Shown here in pieces: positions 44,874 to 55,204 of a stretch of DNA of 64,000 nt; position 1 is the first letter of the stretch, and each line of letters opens with the position of its first letter. The stretch lies in contig JAGTXZ010000003.1 of NCBI GenBank assembly GCA_018398575.1, positions 2,852,001 to 2,916,000 on the forward strand, given 5' to 3'. The translations under genes and the position numbers were made by a program. The notes below the pieces were generated by a model. It was not told where the DNA came from. It did not search any database and saw only the letters and a list, made by a program, of their open reading frames with translations. The DNA is from Ampelomyces quisqualis (lineage: Eukaryota > Ascomycota > Dothideomycetes > Pleosporales > Phaeosphaeriaceae).

Positions 44874-46471
44874 ATCGTCGTATATTCGTCAGGATATGTG
44901 CTTCTTCGTGTGAAGATGTGTCTACAACAGGTAGGGTAGCAACAAGTTGAGGGCGAGCGATCGCACGTCTTAGTCGTGATGTTGCGTTCGAGTGGAGTGG
45001 TAAGTCCTTTTCTCATGAAAGGCGCGATTAGCGCGTTTGCCGTCTGGTGAAGGTGAAGACAAGATCAAACAGACCGTGCGCTGAGACATGCTGAGCAAAC
45101 AATGGACATTAAAGAGAGTGGGTACATTGACAGTGAGGAGCTGTGGGGTGTGCATGACACGTCCGGTACTGTGGAGGTGAGCAGGAGGACCTAGTTCTCA
45201 GACCGCCTGCAGACCAGGTGCAATGGTAATGAGGTATGAGGTCAAGTTGCCACATCCAACTACTGCGTACAGGCAGCTGTCAATGATCAGCGCGTGCTGA
45301 AGCCATACATTGAAGTTAATGCACATGTGATGTCACTGCATTTCTCAGTGTGAAGCTACATATTGGGTCCATAGACATGCCTTTTATGGTGTCCTGTTGC
45401 CTAGCAACAGGTTCGGAGAGGTTTCAAACGTGAGGGGCTCCGGAACAGCGTCAAGGTGTTTTCGTCCATGCCGTATGTTGACCATTTTGTATTTGGGAAA
45501 GACTGTCATTCCCCACTGTCTGTGTATTAGGTCATTCTATCTCGCAAAAGACCAGAAGGGTCCCGCGATATCAAAGGCTTCGGTCAGAGACTCTTGAGAT
45601 GACACGCGTTCGAGGCGACAGCCTACAGATTTCGGCTTTTATACTGGAGGCTTCCATCGCGAGAGGTTCCGATTTCAGAGGCTTAGTCGCGAGTTTCTAG
45701 TGTCGCAATGTCTGTTGCGATATTGCTCTTCAAAAAGCCCATAGTCATCGTCTTCGCGACTTTCCGTCGTGTGTTGCCCTCTTGGTCATCATCACTGCCG
45801 AGATCGACCTACTGTATAGACAGATCCAAGGCATGACCTGTTCCTGCGTGCGGCGGCGGCGTAGTGAGAGTGCGAACATGATCCCAATATTCTTCTCGGC
45901 GAAGTCGAAACTCCACCCGCACCCTTTCCGCAGCCTTTGCTCTCTTTGAGAAAACTAGCACGGTGGTAGCACTGATCAGTTCCCACAAGTCTAAGTCGAT
46001 TTTCCTCAGCACATCAAACTCCATGGGGTCCATATCGAATCCGACCAAGCTATCTCTTCATCTTGTAGCCACTTTGTGGCGGCATCCACACATGCATTTC
46101 CAGCGACGAATGGCTCATAGCTGCATAAAGCTGCGAGAAAAGAACGTGGAGCAGTGAAAATCTGACGCAACCCATCGCTCAGGATCTCTGTCTAGAACCT
46201 CGCCCAAGCTATACCAGGGCAAGCTTTGCTGGTCAGCCAGCCGTTCAGCGTCGCGCGACTTTGTAAGTAGAGGAGATGTATTCAATAGGGAAGTCAGCCA
46301 GGACGTCTCTCGAGAGCACAGTTCGATTGAATGTGTTGACTCATGACAACTCGGGCTGATGAGCCAGGTTCGACAAGTGCTCTTTCTGATCAAACTCCTC
46401 GTCGGGGAGCAAGAAACTGGGAGTCTGAACATGTTCTTTAGTGATACCCAGCTGCGACTAGATCGTATCGC
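44874..46471. other. Intergenic or decayed, no intact gene
   Basis: About 1.6 kb upstream of the helicase. Minus-strand frames at 45,790-46,430 are broken and motif-poor; they may be the remote C-terminal end of the HET-type relic that follows. Confidence 0.4.
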
Positions 46472-47196
46472 TCAGCATTTTGAGCCGCATACGGCAATCT
46501 TGTTCAACGTTGTGGAGTATGTGAACATCAAGCCTCCGTCCTCCATCCAACACAAAGCAGCCATCGCTGCTGTCTCGTTGCTACTCAATTTGGCAGGGTA
46601 AAACAGACCCAATCGCATGATTTCACCAATGTTGTGACCATGAGTTGTGAGGATATGCATGCCGCTCGTGTCAATAATGTACGCCGTGGCAAAATCCTTG
46701 AGTAGTGGCGATACTTCAACAACAAGCCTTGCTTCATCCTCAGCTGACCCTACAGATGATACTATGATTTAGCACAGCTGTCGACAGACACAAAGTAGAT
46801 CATACATACAGTCTAGAACCCATTTTCGTAGCCAGCCCAGGAAGAGCTTTTGAAGTGACAGCTTTTCGTAGAATGTGACTCCAACCACACTTCATTAGCG
46901 AAATGGCAGTGTTGGTTGTCTTAGATATGGTCAATGGAATAAACAGGTTCGACTCGCCTCTGTTCGGGATACTATCGCCGAACCAGCCCAAACAAGCCAA
47001 AAATGTTGTCTTGCGGGTCTGATGCTCGGAAAGCTTTCTTGTTGGCCGGTACAAAAGACATGATGGCGGCAAGCAACAGCTGAATTGGATCCTCCAGTGC
47101 TTGCGTGCCTGCCAGATCCAGCGCCAGATTTTGACTGTAGCAACATATCATGATCTCAATTGATACTGTCAAGCTCTTGGCGTCAATGACTGTCAA
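46472..47196 (-). pseudogene. Degraded HET-type (heterokaryon incompatibility-like) gene remnant
   Basis: Read on the minus strand: PANKKAFRASDPQDNIFGLFGLVRR, matching the conserved xASDPRDxxYGLLGL segment that follows the HET domain, then a stop, then VEPVYSIDHI and another stop, then an LPGW...KWVLD-like segment in a different frame, a possible intron, and SPLLKDFATAYIIDTSGMHI. The N-terminal HET core with its ALSYxWG-type motif was not found upstream. Several stops and at least one frameshift make this a relic. Known: HET genes are numerous, fast evolving and often pseudogenised in filamentous ascomycetes. Boundaries are approximate; an alternative is another repeat-type gene of similar C-terminus. 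Confidence 0.45.
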
Positions 47197-47664
47197 CGAA
47201 TGCTTGAACGAGTGATAATACTTGACAGGTGTTCAAGATGAGCTGATGATTGAGGGCGATTCAGGCTCCAGTGACGACGCATGTTCAATGCCGCCTGAGA
47301 TTTGTGCCTCGTTTCCAGAAGTTGCTGGTGTGTATGTTCAAAGCCGGAATAATCGAATTTGCTTTTTCTCCGCTTCAAGCGTACGATAGGTATGAGGTGC
47401 AGACATCGAAGGCACCAAGTCTGCAGTAAGATCACCTTATCGATGTGGGGGAGTTTTAAGAGAAGGAGAGTAGCAGCTAGATGGGGTTACCAAGATTTAT
47501 CAACGAATCGTGCTTTAGACGCGTGCTCCATGTCAAGCTTGGGACCTCAAGCCAAGGGGCGGAATGACCGGGATGAAATCATTTCTGTGAGTATTTTCGC
47601 GTCTTTTCCAGGTAAGACACACTCTAGAGACCTGGTATTGCCTCTAAAAGCCTGCACCCACTCT
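47197..47664. other. Intergenic, possible 5' debris of the HET-type relic
   Basis: About 470 bases with short frames only. A minus-strand frame at 47193-47435 could be the front end of the relic but has no motif. Confidence 0.35.
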
Positions 47665-48572
47665 TCAAGTGCTCTTCTTCGCGATACCGAAGGTCTCGTA
47701 TGGGAAATCCATCAAGCTCTCCAGTAACTTGGCCCAACCATCATCAATTTCTCCTGGCATTCCTACCTTCCTCTTTCCTTGCAAAACCTCGACTTCGGTC
47801 TTTTGTAACTGTTGCTCCTCGTCCTCCTTGTGCTCGCCCGTCAGCCCCGCCAATACCTCCGGCTCCCTACCCTTGTACTCCACCAGCAGCTCTGGATGCG
47901 GACACCAAACTGCCTGCATTCCAGCTCTTCGACCAGACTCCACGCCCGGAACACTATCCTCAAACACTAAGCACTCCTCGGGCTGTATCGGTGGTTGGCC
48001 TTGTGCTTCGAGCGTCTTGTTCAGTGTCGACAGTGCAAGGAGGTAGATGTCTGGAGCGGGTTTGCCGCGCCCTGCAGGTATCCGTGGGTCATCACCTAGA
48101 ATCTGGTGTTCAGGTTCGAAGTATCGGAATAAGTCTGTGAGGTGTGCACTTTTCAGCTTGAAGTTTCCGGCATTACTACTCGTTGCCAATGCGATGTGTA
48201 CGCCGCGCTTCTTGAGGTCGGCAAGCAGGTCCAAGACACCTGGCAGGGGTTTGGTTTTTGGGAACAGGTTCTTTTGTAGCTCCTTCTGCTCCACTAGGAA
48301 TTGCTCGTGCGATATCGGCAGCTTCGCCCAGTTATGGAAGATCTGACCAGCTTGGGGGCCTGGTCGGCCTTGCAGTTGTGCTTTTATCGACCACGGTAGC
48401 GCAGGGCGGCCATAACGCTCTAGGATTGTGTTGGTGACTTGTGTGTAAAGGTCTTCGGAGTCGATGAGGAGACCGTCCATGTCGAATAGCGCCGCGCGAA
48501 CGCGGGGTGGATTGCTAGGGGACATTAGCAGTCTTGTAGCTGGGGTGACTTGAAAGCCTACTTGGTTGCCAT
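47665..48572 (-). CDS. HAD-superfamily phosphatase (pseudouridine-5'-phosphatase/GS1-like)
   Basis: Two exons, 48572-48562 (11 nt: ATGGCAACCAA) and 48514-47665, with a 47-nt intron (GTAGGC...TGCTAATGTCCCCTAG), 286 residues starting MATNNPPRVRAALFDMDGLL. Seen: HAD motif I FDMDGLLIDSED; cap region ILERYGRPALPWSIKAQLQG; motif II HIALATSSNAGNFKLKS; motif III with Lys in GRGKPAPDIYLLAL; motif IV CLVFEDSVPGVESGRRAGM. Known: subfamily-I HAD enzymes with this cap dephosphorylate small phospho-sugars or nucleotide-like substrates; GS1/HDHD1 acts on pseudouridine-5'-phosphate. Substrate here is inference. The Lys/Glu-rich insert near the end (HKEDEEQQLQKTEVEVLQ) is a local expansion. ATG 48525 is a possible alternative start but lies inside the intron of this better model. 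Confidence 0.85.
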
Positions 48573-48836
48573 TTTGCAGTGTATGTTGGGTCTTCTAGGT
48601 AGTTTGAATACAGTGGCACGTTTTTCCAAGCCGCAATGGATGTGTCCAGAAAGTTGAAGCTCGGTGAAATGCCACCCCACGTGGCGGCGACTAAGTCTAG
48701 CCGCCAGTAGCGCGAGCGCCCCCGAGCGACGTCACTTCGAAAACCAATGTACACCGCTATCAACACCTGAGTGCGACCAGAGCGTAGCGGTGGCTCGACT
48801 TTACAAAACCTTTTTACCACCAAGGCGCCTTCAGAC

Positions 48837-49640
48837 ATGGCGCCCTCAGATACCTCAGAACCCACCAAAAAGGAGCCCACTCCCATAGCAGCACCAGAAA
48901 TTTTCCCACCCAGCGAAGAAGCACGACTTCTCGAAGAATCCAACACCGAGAAAGCCTCTGCAAACAAAGCCTTTACAACCGGCGAGTACTCCGGCGCAAT
49001 ACAAACCTACGAAAAAGCCCTCGCTGTCTGCCCAACCTACCTCGAATACGACATCGCTGTCCTCCGCTCCAACATCGCCGCATGCCACATCAAACTCGCA
49101 GAATGGAAGCAAGCCGTGGAGTCCGCCACCAAAGCTCTAGAGTCGTTGGACAGACTAGATCCGCCACCGCCAGTAGCCAAAGACGACAGGGAGCAAGGAA
49201 GTAGTGGCCGCGGAACCATGCATGAAATCGACGACACGAGCGAAATCCTCTTCGACGCTTTGACACGCACAGCCCACACGCTCAACGACGTGCACAAACT
49301 CCGCACAAAAGCCCTGTTGCGCCGCGCAAAAGCGCGCCACGAGCTCGGCGGCTGGGCCTCGCTGCAAGGCGCGCTCGAAGATTACCAGGCGGTGTCCAAG
49401 TCGCCGAATCAGCTGTCCAGCTTAGACATGAAGGCTGTGATGGCGGCGATGAAGCAGTTACCACAGGAGCTCGAGGAGGCGAAGAATTCTGAAATGGCGG
49501 ATATGATGGGCAAGCTGAAGCAATTGGGGAACGGGATTTTGAAGCCGTTTGGATTGAGCACAGACAACTTTCAGTTCACCAAGGACGCGGGGAGTGGGGG
49601 ATATAGTATGAATTTCAACCAGAGTCCGGGGAACAAGTGA
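48837..49640 (+). CDS. TPR protein, TTC1-like
   Basis: Single exon, 267 residues from ATG 48837 (MAPSDTSEPTKKEPTP). Seen: an acidic/Pro N-terminus, then TPR helices from about residue 35 (NTEKASANKAFTTGEYSGAI, ALAVCPTYLEYDIAVLRSNI, AACHIKLAEWKQAVESATKA), a low-complexity insert, a third unit (KLRTKALLRRAKARHELGGW), and the conserved tail KQLGNGILKPFGLSTDNFQF plus YSMNFNQ, which is the signature of the TTC1 family. Known: TTC1 is a co-chaperone that binds Hsp70/Hsp90 tails and G-alpha subunits. Shares a 264-base divergent promoter with the HAD gene and converges on the Hsp90 co-chaperone gene SBA1 across 323 bases. Confidence 0.85.
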   Translation: MAPSDTSEPTKKEPTPIAAPEIFPPSEEARLLEESNTEKASANKAFTTGEYSGAIQTYEKALAVCPTYLEYDIAVLRSNIAACHIKLAEWKQAVESATKALESLDRLDPPPPVAKDDREQGSSGRGTMHEIDDTSEILFDALTRTAHTLNDVHKLRTKALLRRAKARHELGGWASLQGALEDYQAVSKSPNQLSSLDMKAVMAAMKQLPQELEEAKNSEMADMMGKLKQLGNGILKPFGLSTDNFQFTKDAGSGGYSMNFNQSPGNK

Positions 49641-49963
49641 GCATGTGGTTCGGGTCAGGAATGTAGCATGACAGTGTCGATTTCGCATAAAGATACCCAC
49701 ATAGAACAGAGTCATGATGTAGAAATCTACTCGGAAATGACTCGATGGAGTGTATGAACGTCTTGCATATCTCGTTATCATCATCATGATCTACGCCAAA
49801 CATGCTGGTGCGTCTGACATGATTCTGAACATTGCGTCAACCAGATGCCTCTCTAGTATCGACAGTCCTGACCAAATCCTAGCACATAAAATGCAGAAAC
49901 GCTGGACAGCGCACTCATTCACCGCTTGGCCAAGGTCCTTTTTCACCATGGGATCTTGTGCGT
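49641..49963. other. Convergent intergenic region between TTC1-like and SBA1 genes
   Basis: 323 bases, expected 3' UTRs. Nothing else seen. Confidence 0.5.
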
Positions 49964-50910
49964 CTAAGCGATCTCCTCAATCTTGGGCTTGTCGGTTGAC
50001 GGAGATGCAGATGAAGACGCCTCAGCTGCGGGTGCCTTGTCCTTGCTGTCTTCGTCCTCGAGCTCGGGCATGTCATCGTCATCATCGTCGTCATCGCCAT
50101 CCATGCCAGGCATGCCACCCATTCCTGGCATGCCGCCCATGCCGCCCATGCCACTCATCATGTCGGCCATACCTGGGAGGCCACCTGCGCCGCCACCACC
50201 GAGCTTGCTGAAGTCGATGCCGCCGAAGCCACCGTCGCCGCCAGGGCCGCCAGCGCCTCCCATCGGGTTCATCTGGTTCATAGAGTCGTCCTCGGGCGCC
50301 TCGTCTTGCTCGTCCTCATCGACCCACTATACGGAAGTTAGTTGCCAATCCTGCTAGCTCGAACTTTCTCACAGTGCCAGACGTACCTTGTCGAAGTCGG
50401 TCTTGAGGAAGTGCACCTTCTTGCTATCCTTGAGCAGACGGGGCCAGAACTCCTCCTTGAGCTCCTTCTTACGTAGCACCAACGACACATCGCGTCCACT
50501 GTGGCTGATCTTTGACTCCTTGGGGTCGATCTCGGCGTAGAAATCGAGGTCGATGGCGTATGTGACTTTTTTCGACGTGGAAGCACCCTTGAAGCTGAGC
50601 GACGTGTCCTTCAAGTCGAGCTTGAGATCTGATTCAGGGACATCGGCTGCGACGATGGTGAGGTAGACGTAGTTCTTCTCGGGGTCGCTGCTCGAAGAGC
50701 GCTGCGCCCAGGTAACTGTCTACTGTTAGTGCAGCTCTGTTGTTGCGATGAAAGCTCTACTCGAGCTGGATATCGGCTTGAGCGAAAAGAATGCGCAGTG
50801 TTGCTGGCCCCTTTCTAGCCGAAACTATCGATATCAAGCGGAGGGTAGCCGGTGCAGCAGCTCGAACGCAAGCAAGGCTGAAGCTTACCTTCTGGGACGA
50901 CGGTTGACAT
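49964..50910 (-). CDS. SBA1: Hsp90 co-chaperone p23 (SBA1/Wos2)
   Basis: Three exons, 50910-50889, 50715-50387 and 50326-49964 (introns 173 and 60 nt), 237 residues. Splicing gives MSTVVPEVTWAQRSSSSDPE and HFLKTDFDKWVDEDEQDEAP. Seen: the CS domain at about 8-115 (NYVYLTIVAADVPESDLKLD; SLVLRKKELKEEFWPRLLKD), including the WPRL motif used to contact Hsp90; the FDKWVDEDE turn; and a Gly/Met-rich then Asp/Glu-rich tail (GGMPGMGGMPGMDGDD) needed for chaperone activity. Known: p23 stabilises ATP-bound Hsp90 and slows its ATPase. Complete. The first intron is longer than most in the window. Confidence 0.94.
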
Positions 50911-51554
50911 GGTGGGAACGTAGATGTGACGTGAACGTAGTCAGTCGTGGAATTGTGGGTGTTGAGAGAGTAGTGGGAGTGGTGAGCGGAGTTTGGGCGT
51001 CGTGGCTGTATTTCTGTCGGAGTCGGGTGCAGGCAGAAGAAATGCGGTGTTGTGGAGGGACTAGCGTAGAAAGCAATGGAAGCTCCACAGAATCGAGAGC
51101 CTCAACGTTCCGGTCACGTAACGATTCACTGCTAGAATCGGAGCTTGGCAATATGCGGTTTGCTTCGTCCAGCTGCTTGCCTTCCGTCAAACGGCTCAGG
51201 ACAAGGTCGCAGTTTGCTGTGTGCCCCCATGAAATGGTGGGTTGTGCTGCCCCGCGAAACGTCACCAAGGTGGCCCATGCTTCGGCTTCGGTTCCAGAAG
51301 CGCTTCCAAGGCGCAAGGCATCACCGCGACCACTTACACGTGCCCATCCAGCATCGCGGCCTCACGGGACCACCGCGCCTTGCCTTTTCCAACTGCTGGC
51401 TGCCGTTGTAGAGGCAGGCAACTTGAGTAGGCGAACTTGTGGTGCAAGACAGAGACGAGCCACCCTCCATACACTGGCACATGCCGTAGCAGTTGAAGCA
51501 CTACGCCCTGGGAGCACACACATTCTGTGCGAACCCGCACCTTGATCGCCCACC
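50911..51554. promoter_or_regulatory. Divergent upstream region, SBA1 and VPS24
   Basis: About 640 bases. Some frames are open but carry no motif. No heat-shock-element array (inverted nGAAn triplets) was evident by eye. Confidence 0.4.
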
Positions 51555-52290
51555 ATGGAGACGATACGCGGTCTCCTATGGAAGCCCACGCCCGAGGAGC
51601 AGGTACACGCCCCCTTAACCCCACCACCTTCTCCCCCAACTAACCCCCCACTAGAAGCGCAAATGCAACGCCCTCGTGCGCCAAAACGTGCGCAAACTCG
51701 ACCGCGACATTGCGCAACTCAAAGCCACCGAGGCCAAAACCAAAACGCTCATCCAGCAATCCTCCAAACGCGCCCAACGCCAACCCTCCATGGCCAAGCA
51801 AGCCAACCAAGACGTCCGCATCTTCGCCCGCGAACTCATCCGCGTCCGGAAACAAAATTCTCGCCTCATGACGTCCAAAGCACAGCTGCAATCCGTGCAA
51901 ATGCAAGTCAACGAGGCCTTCAGCGTGCGCAAAATAGAGGGCAGCATCAAGGCTAGCACAGGCATTATGAAGGACGTGAATAGCTTGGTAAGGCTACCGG
52001 AGTTGACGGGCACCATGCGCGAATTGAGCTCGCAGCTTATGCGCGCGGGCATCATTGAGGAAATGGTCGACGATACGCTCATGGACAATGAGATGCTGGA
52101 CGGTGAGGCCGATGAGGCGGACGAGGAGGTGGATAAGGTGCTGAGTGAGGTCCTCAAGGATAGACTGCCAGCGAGCAAGGCAAAGGAAGAAGAGTTGCCC
52201 GCGGCGCCGCAGGCAGAGGAGGAAGAGGAGGGGGATCAGGCGGAGATGTTGGCGCAGATGCGGGGGAGATTGGAGGCCCTGAAGAGCTGA
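51555..52290 (+). CDS. VPS24: ESCRT-III subunit VPS24 (CHMP3)
   Basis: Two exons, 51555-51602 and 51655-52290, with a 52-nt intron (GTACAC...AACTAACCCCCCACTAG), 227 residues. Splicing gives LLWKPTPEEQKRKCNALVRQ. Seen: a basic first half (NVRKLDRDIAQLKATEAKTK, FARELIRVRKQNSRLMTSKA), an acidic second half, and a C-terminal MIM1-type motif AEMLAQMRGRLEALKS that binds VPS4 MIT domains. Length and charge split are those of the family. Known: with VPS2 it caps SNF7 filaments in multivesicular-body sorting and membrane scission. Complete. Confidence 0.94.
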
Positions 52291-52570
52291 GTCGGATTCA
52301 CTGCATCTGTGGAAGTTACTCGTGAGAATATGTGGCGCCACGGCGTTATTGCGTGGGTATTTGGACGTTGCTTAGCACGAATCACATGAACATGAACATG
52401 AATTTGAGTCTGAAAAGGATCATGTATTGGGACGTTTGTTACAACAACAACAACAACATCAATCCATATACGCCATCATGTCAACACACGGCCATTATCC
52501 GACAGCCATAACCCTTTGGTATCGGTACCACCCGCACTGTTCATTCAAAGCAGCCCAGGCTTTTGAAAAT

Positions 52571-54947
52571 TCAATCTCCCCGGATAATTTTGCCAACATA
52601 TTTCAACTCCCACTCCCTCGAATCGTCACCCACGAACTGTGCGTTGGCCTTCTCATCCAACACCTGCGTAGTCACTGCAATCCCGTCGTACCAATTCTTG
52701 ACTTTTTCATCAGCATCTTCTGCCCATACAGCCAATATGCCATCGGTGTTCCGTGGCGTCGGTTTCGGTGGAACGCCGCGCATCTTCAATAGCATGTTTA
52801 GAATGTCGCTGAAGCGCTCTCCTTGTTGCGAAAAGGAAGCGGGTAATTTATCGAGCGGCCATCGAGGATGACGTGTCGGTGCCTGAGGGGTGTTCTGAAG
52901 AGGGGCAGAGGAAGACGACTCGGTCTGCAGAGCGGCGGCTAGATCTTGTTCATCTGGTGTTTGCTGTGGCGCATCCGCGTTGGTGTCGATGCTAGGCTTT
53001 GGGACTTCCCATGTACGGAAGAGCCAGCACATGCGCTCGACACACGCAAGCAAGATGACAGCGACGATGAAGGTCTCGAATGGGCTGGCTTGTTGACGCT
53101 GTAGCAGTCGACGTTCTAGATCGTTCATCACTACGCGAGCCAGACACGCAGCGCGTTTCTCGGTAGCACCCATGAGCTGCATCTCGATGAGATTATAAGA
53201 CGAGGGTTGGCTGAGGTTTGTGATGGGTGTGCGATTGGAGTCGCTCAGGTCCGATTCGGACATTGCAGGCGGTGCCAAGGTTGGTGCCTGTGAGGGATTC
53301 GAAAACAAGTGCCACTCGAGGGTTCTCGAAGTCAGTATGCGTGTGAGGTTCCAAAGCTCAAGTGTCTTGGTCAGCAAGAGATCCTGGTTAGATGAACTTA
53401 TGCTCAATGCGGTCTGGACAGTAGTCTTCATGAAAGCTGAATCTTCCATATCGAAAAATGTAGGGCCAATCTTTTTGATGTACAAGTCTAGCTTACCGGT
53501 GATGTCGTCATCGGTGTCAATGAGCTCAAGGTCGAGCGAGCTTAGGGCGGCCATCATGGCAGGGTCAATGTCAGTGTCCTGATTGTTCGACAAAGGCTGG
53601 CACTTCACGGGGGGGAAGGTAGCAAAGTGGCCTGAGTCCGGGCGGTGACTAGCTTCAATTCGACCTGGAACCTGGTTCAGACGTATCAGACCTCTGGCTT
53701 GGTACACGGCATGATGGGCCAGCGTCGTGTGGAGACCGGCAGTGTAGAGACCAAACTCCTCTGCAATTCTCGTTCTGATGCATGGCTGCTTCCACAAGCG
53801 GGCACTTTCGACATTCTGACAAGTATTGCAAGGGTTCTCCCCAGAACAAGGCTTCTTGAGCATACGACAACGAATGCAGGCACCTCGCTTGCGCACCTCC
53901 TGAACCTCTTTACGTCTTGTGTCAGAGAAGCGGCCTCGGACCTTGGGCTTCGTCACCTTCTGATCCACACTGAAGTCGGTAGTGAAGTGGGTCTGAGGAT
54001 GTGGATTGATGGCAATGGTGCGTGGGTGGGCCATGTTCTTGTGGAGCTGGTGGTCTTTGCTGTGGTCTTGGAGAAGCGGATCCAGAGAGTTGGGCTGCAG
54101 ATTTGGCCAGCGGCCACGACTCTGGTTTTGGAAGAACTTGTCCGACATGGCGTGCATGCCATTGCCGGCAAGGGCTAGGTCCGACTCCATGTTCAGACCG
54201 TTCGCCAACGGCATGAGGTCGTTTGCTGCCGATGCAGCCATGACGAGAGAGGGCACCATGTGGTGGTTCATGGACGTGGCGTTTGGAAGCGGCATGTGGT
54301 CCATGTGGGGCGAGGTCGTCGGCGAGTGGTGCAGCGGGCCATGGAACTGATACATGGTGGACATGGCCGGCACGGTAGACATGTCCATGCCCTGCGACAT
54401 GGTCCCTAGTTCGACGGCGTCGGCTCGGTCGTCCATCAGAAACTCGTCAAGCAGTCCTGCATGGTTGACGTGGCTGTTGGCGTGCGGCTGGGGCTGCTGC
54501 TTGTCGGGCATGCGCTGACCCGAGAGATCGAGATGCTGCCTCGAAACCTCGGCGAGCGTCTCGAGCGCCGAGAGCTGCTTCGAGGGCGCAAACGCCAGGT
54601 TCATCCGGGGCCCGCTGGCCGTCGTCGTTTGCGCCATGTGGTCGGGGAGGGGCAGCTCGTGGAATTGCAGCAGCGCCCGCTGGCGGTCGCGGAGCGGAAG
54701 GGCGGGACATTTCTTCACCAGGTGGTTCGTGAGGCTATCTATGCGACCTTTGGGGAACTAGACCGTGTTAGTGCTGCTCTCTTCTGTTCACTCTTCTCCG
54801 CAGCCGTGCCCGAGGTTTTCGCATGGCGGGGCTGCGCACTTTTTCGCCGCACGACTTGCACGTGTGCTGGTAGCGGTTGCTGGCATCTTCGAGCTTGGGG
54901 CCCCGTTCAAAGTATTCGAGGATCAATTGGTTGGGTCTGCGGCCCAT
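52571..54947 (-). CDS. Fungal transcription factor with BED-like finger and Zn2Cys6-type cluster
   Basis: Two exons, 54947-54840 and 54757-52571, with an 82-nt intron (GTGCGC...CACTAACACGGTCTAG), 764 residues. The short first exon begins MGRRPNQLILEYFERGPKLE and, after splicing, completes the finger CKSCGEKFPKGRIDSLTNHL-VKKC. Seen: that BED-like C2HC finger at about 30-55; a Met/His/Pro-rich low-complexity region; a basic stretch VRGRFSDTRRKEVQEVRKRG leading into a cysteine cluster (CIRCRMLKKPCSGENPCNTC, then a sixth Cys after KQP); and a mostly helical C-terminal half with LACVERMCWLFRTWE. Known: Zn2Cys6 proteins are fungal-specific DNA binders. Two different zinc modules in one protein is less usual. 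Without exon 1 the frame has no ATG before the finger. Confidence 0.85.
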
Positions 54948-55204
54948 GACAGGCCCGAGGGTTCCAGGGCTTGGGGGGCAGGAGTTGATGCGACGCTTCG
55001 CTTTTGTCAGGCAGTTTAGGCGGTAAAGCCTGCGGTGAGGGACGAGAAGCTCGGACCCACGTCATTCACCCCAGCTCCGCGCAGCCTGATGAGTAATAGC
55101 TAACGTAATCAGGTTTGATTGGCTAGGGGGCTGTGCGGGGCGTATGAGATACTGAGATAAGATGCACCGCGACTTACCTGTTCGCTGCGAACGTCGATCG
55201 AACT

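Noticed and set aside
46940..46960. tRNA-like B box (GGTTCGACTCGCC)
   Set aside because: No matching A box or acceptor stem around it; lies in the HET-type relic.
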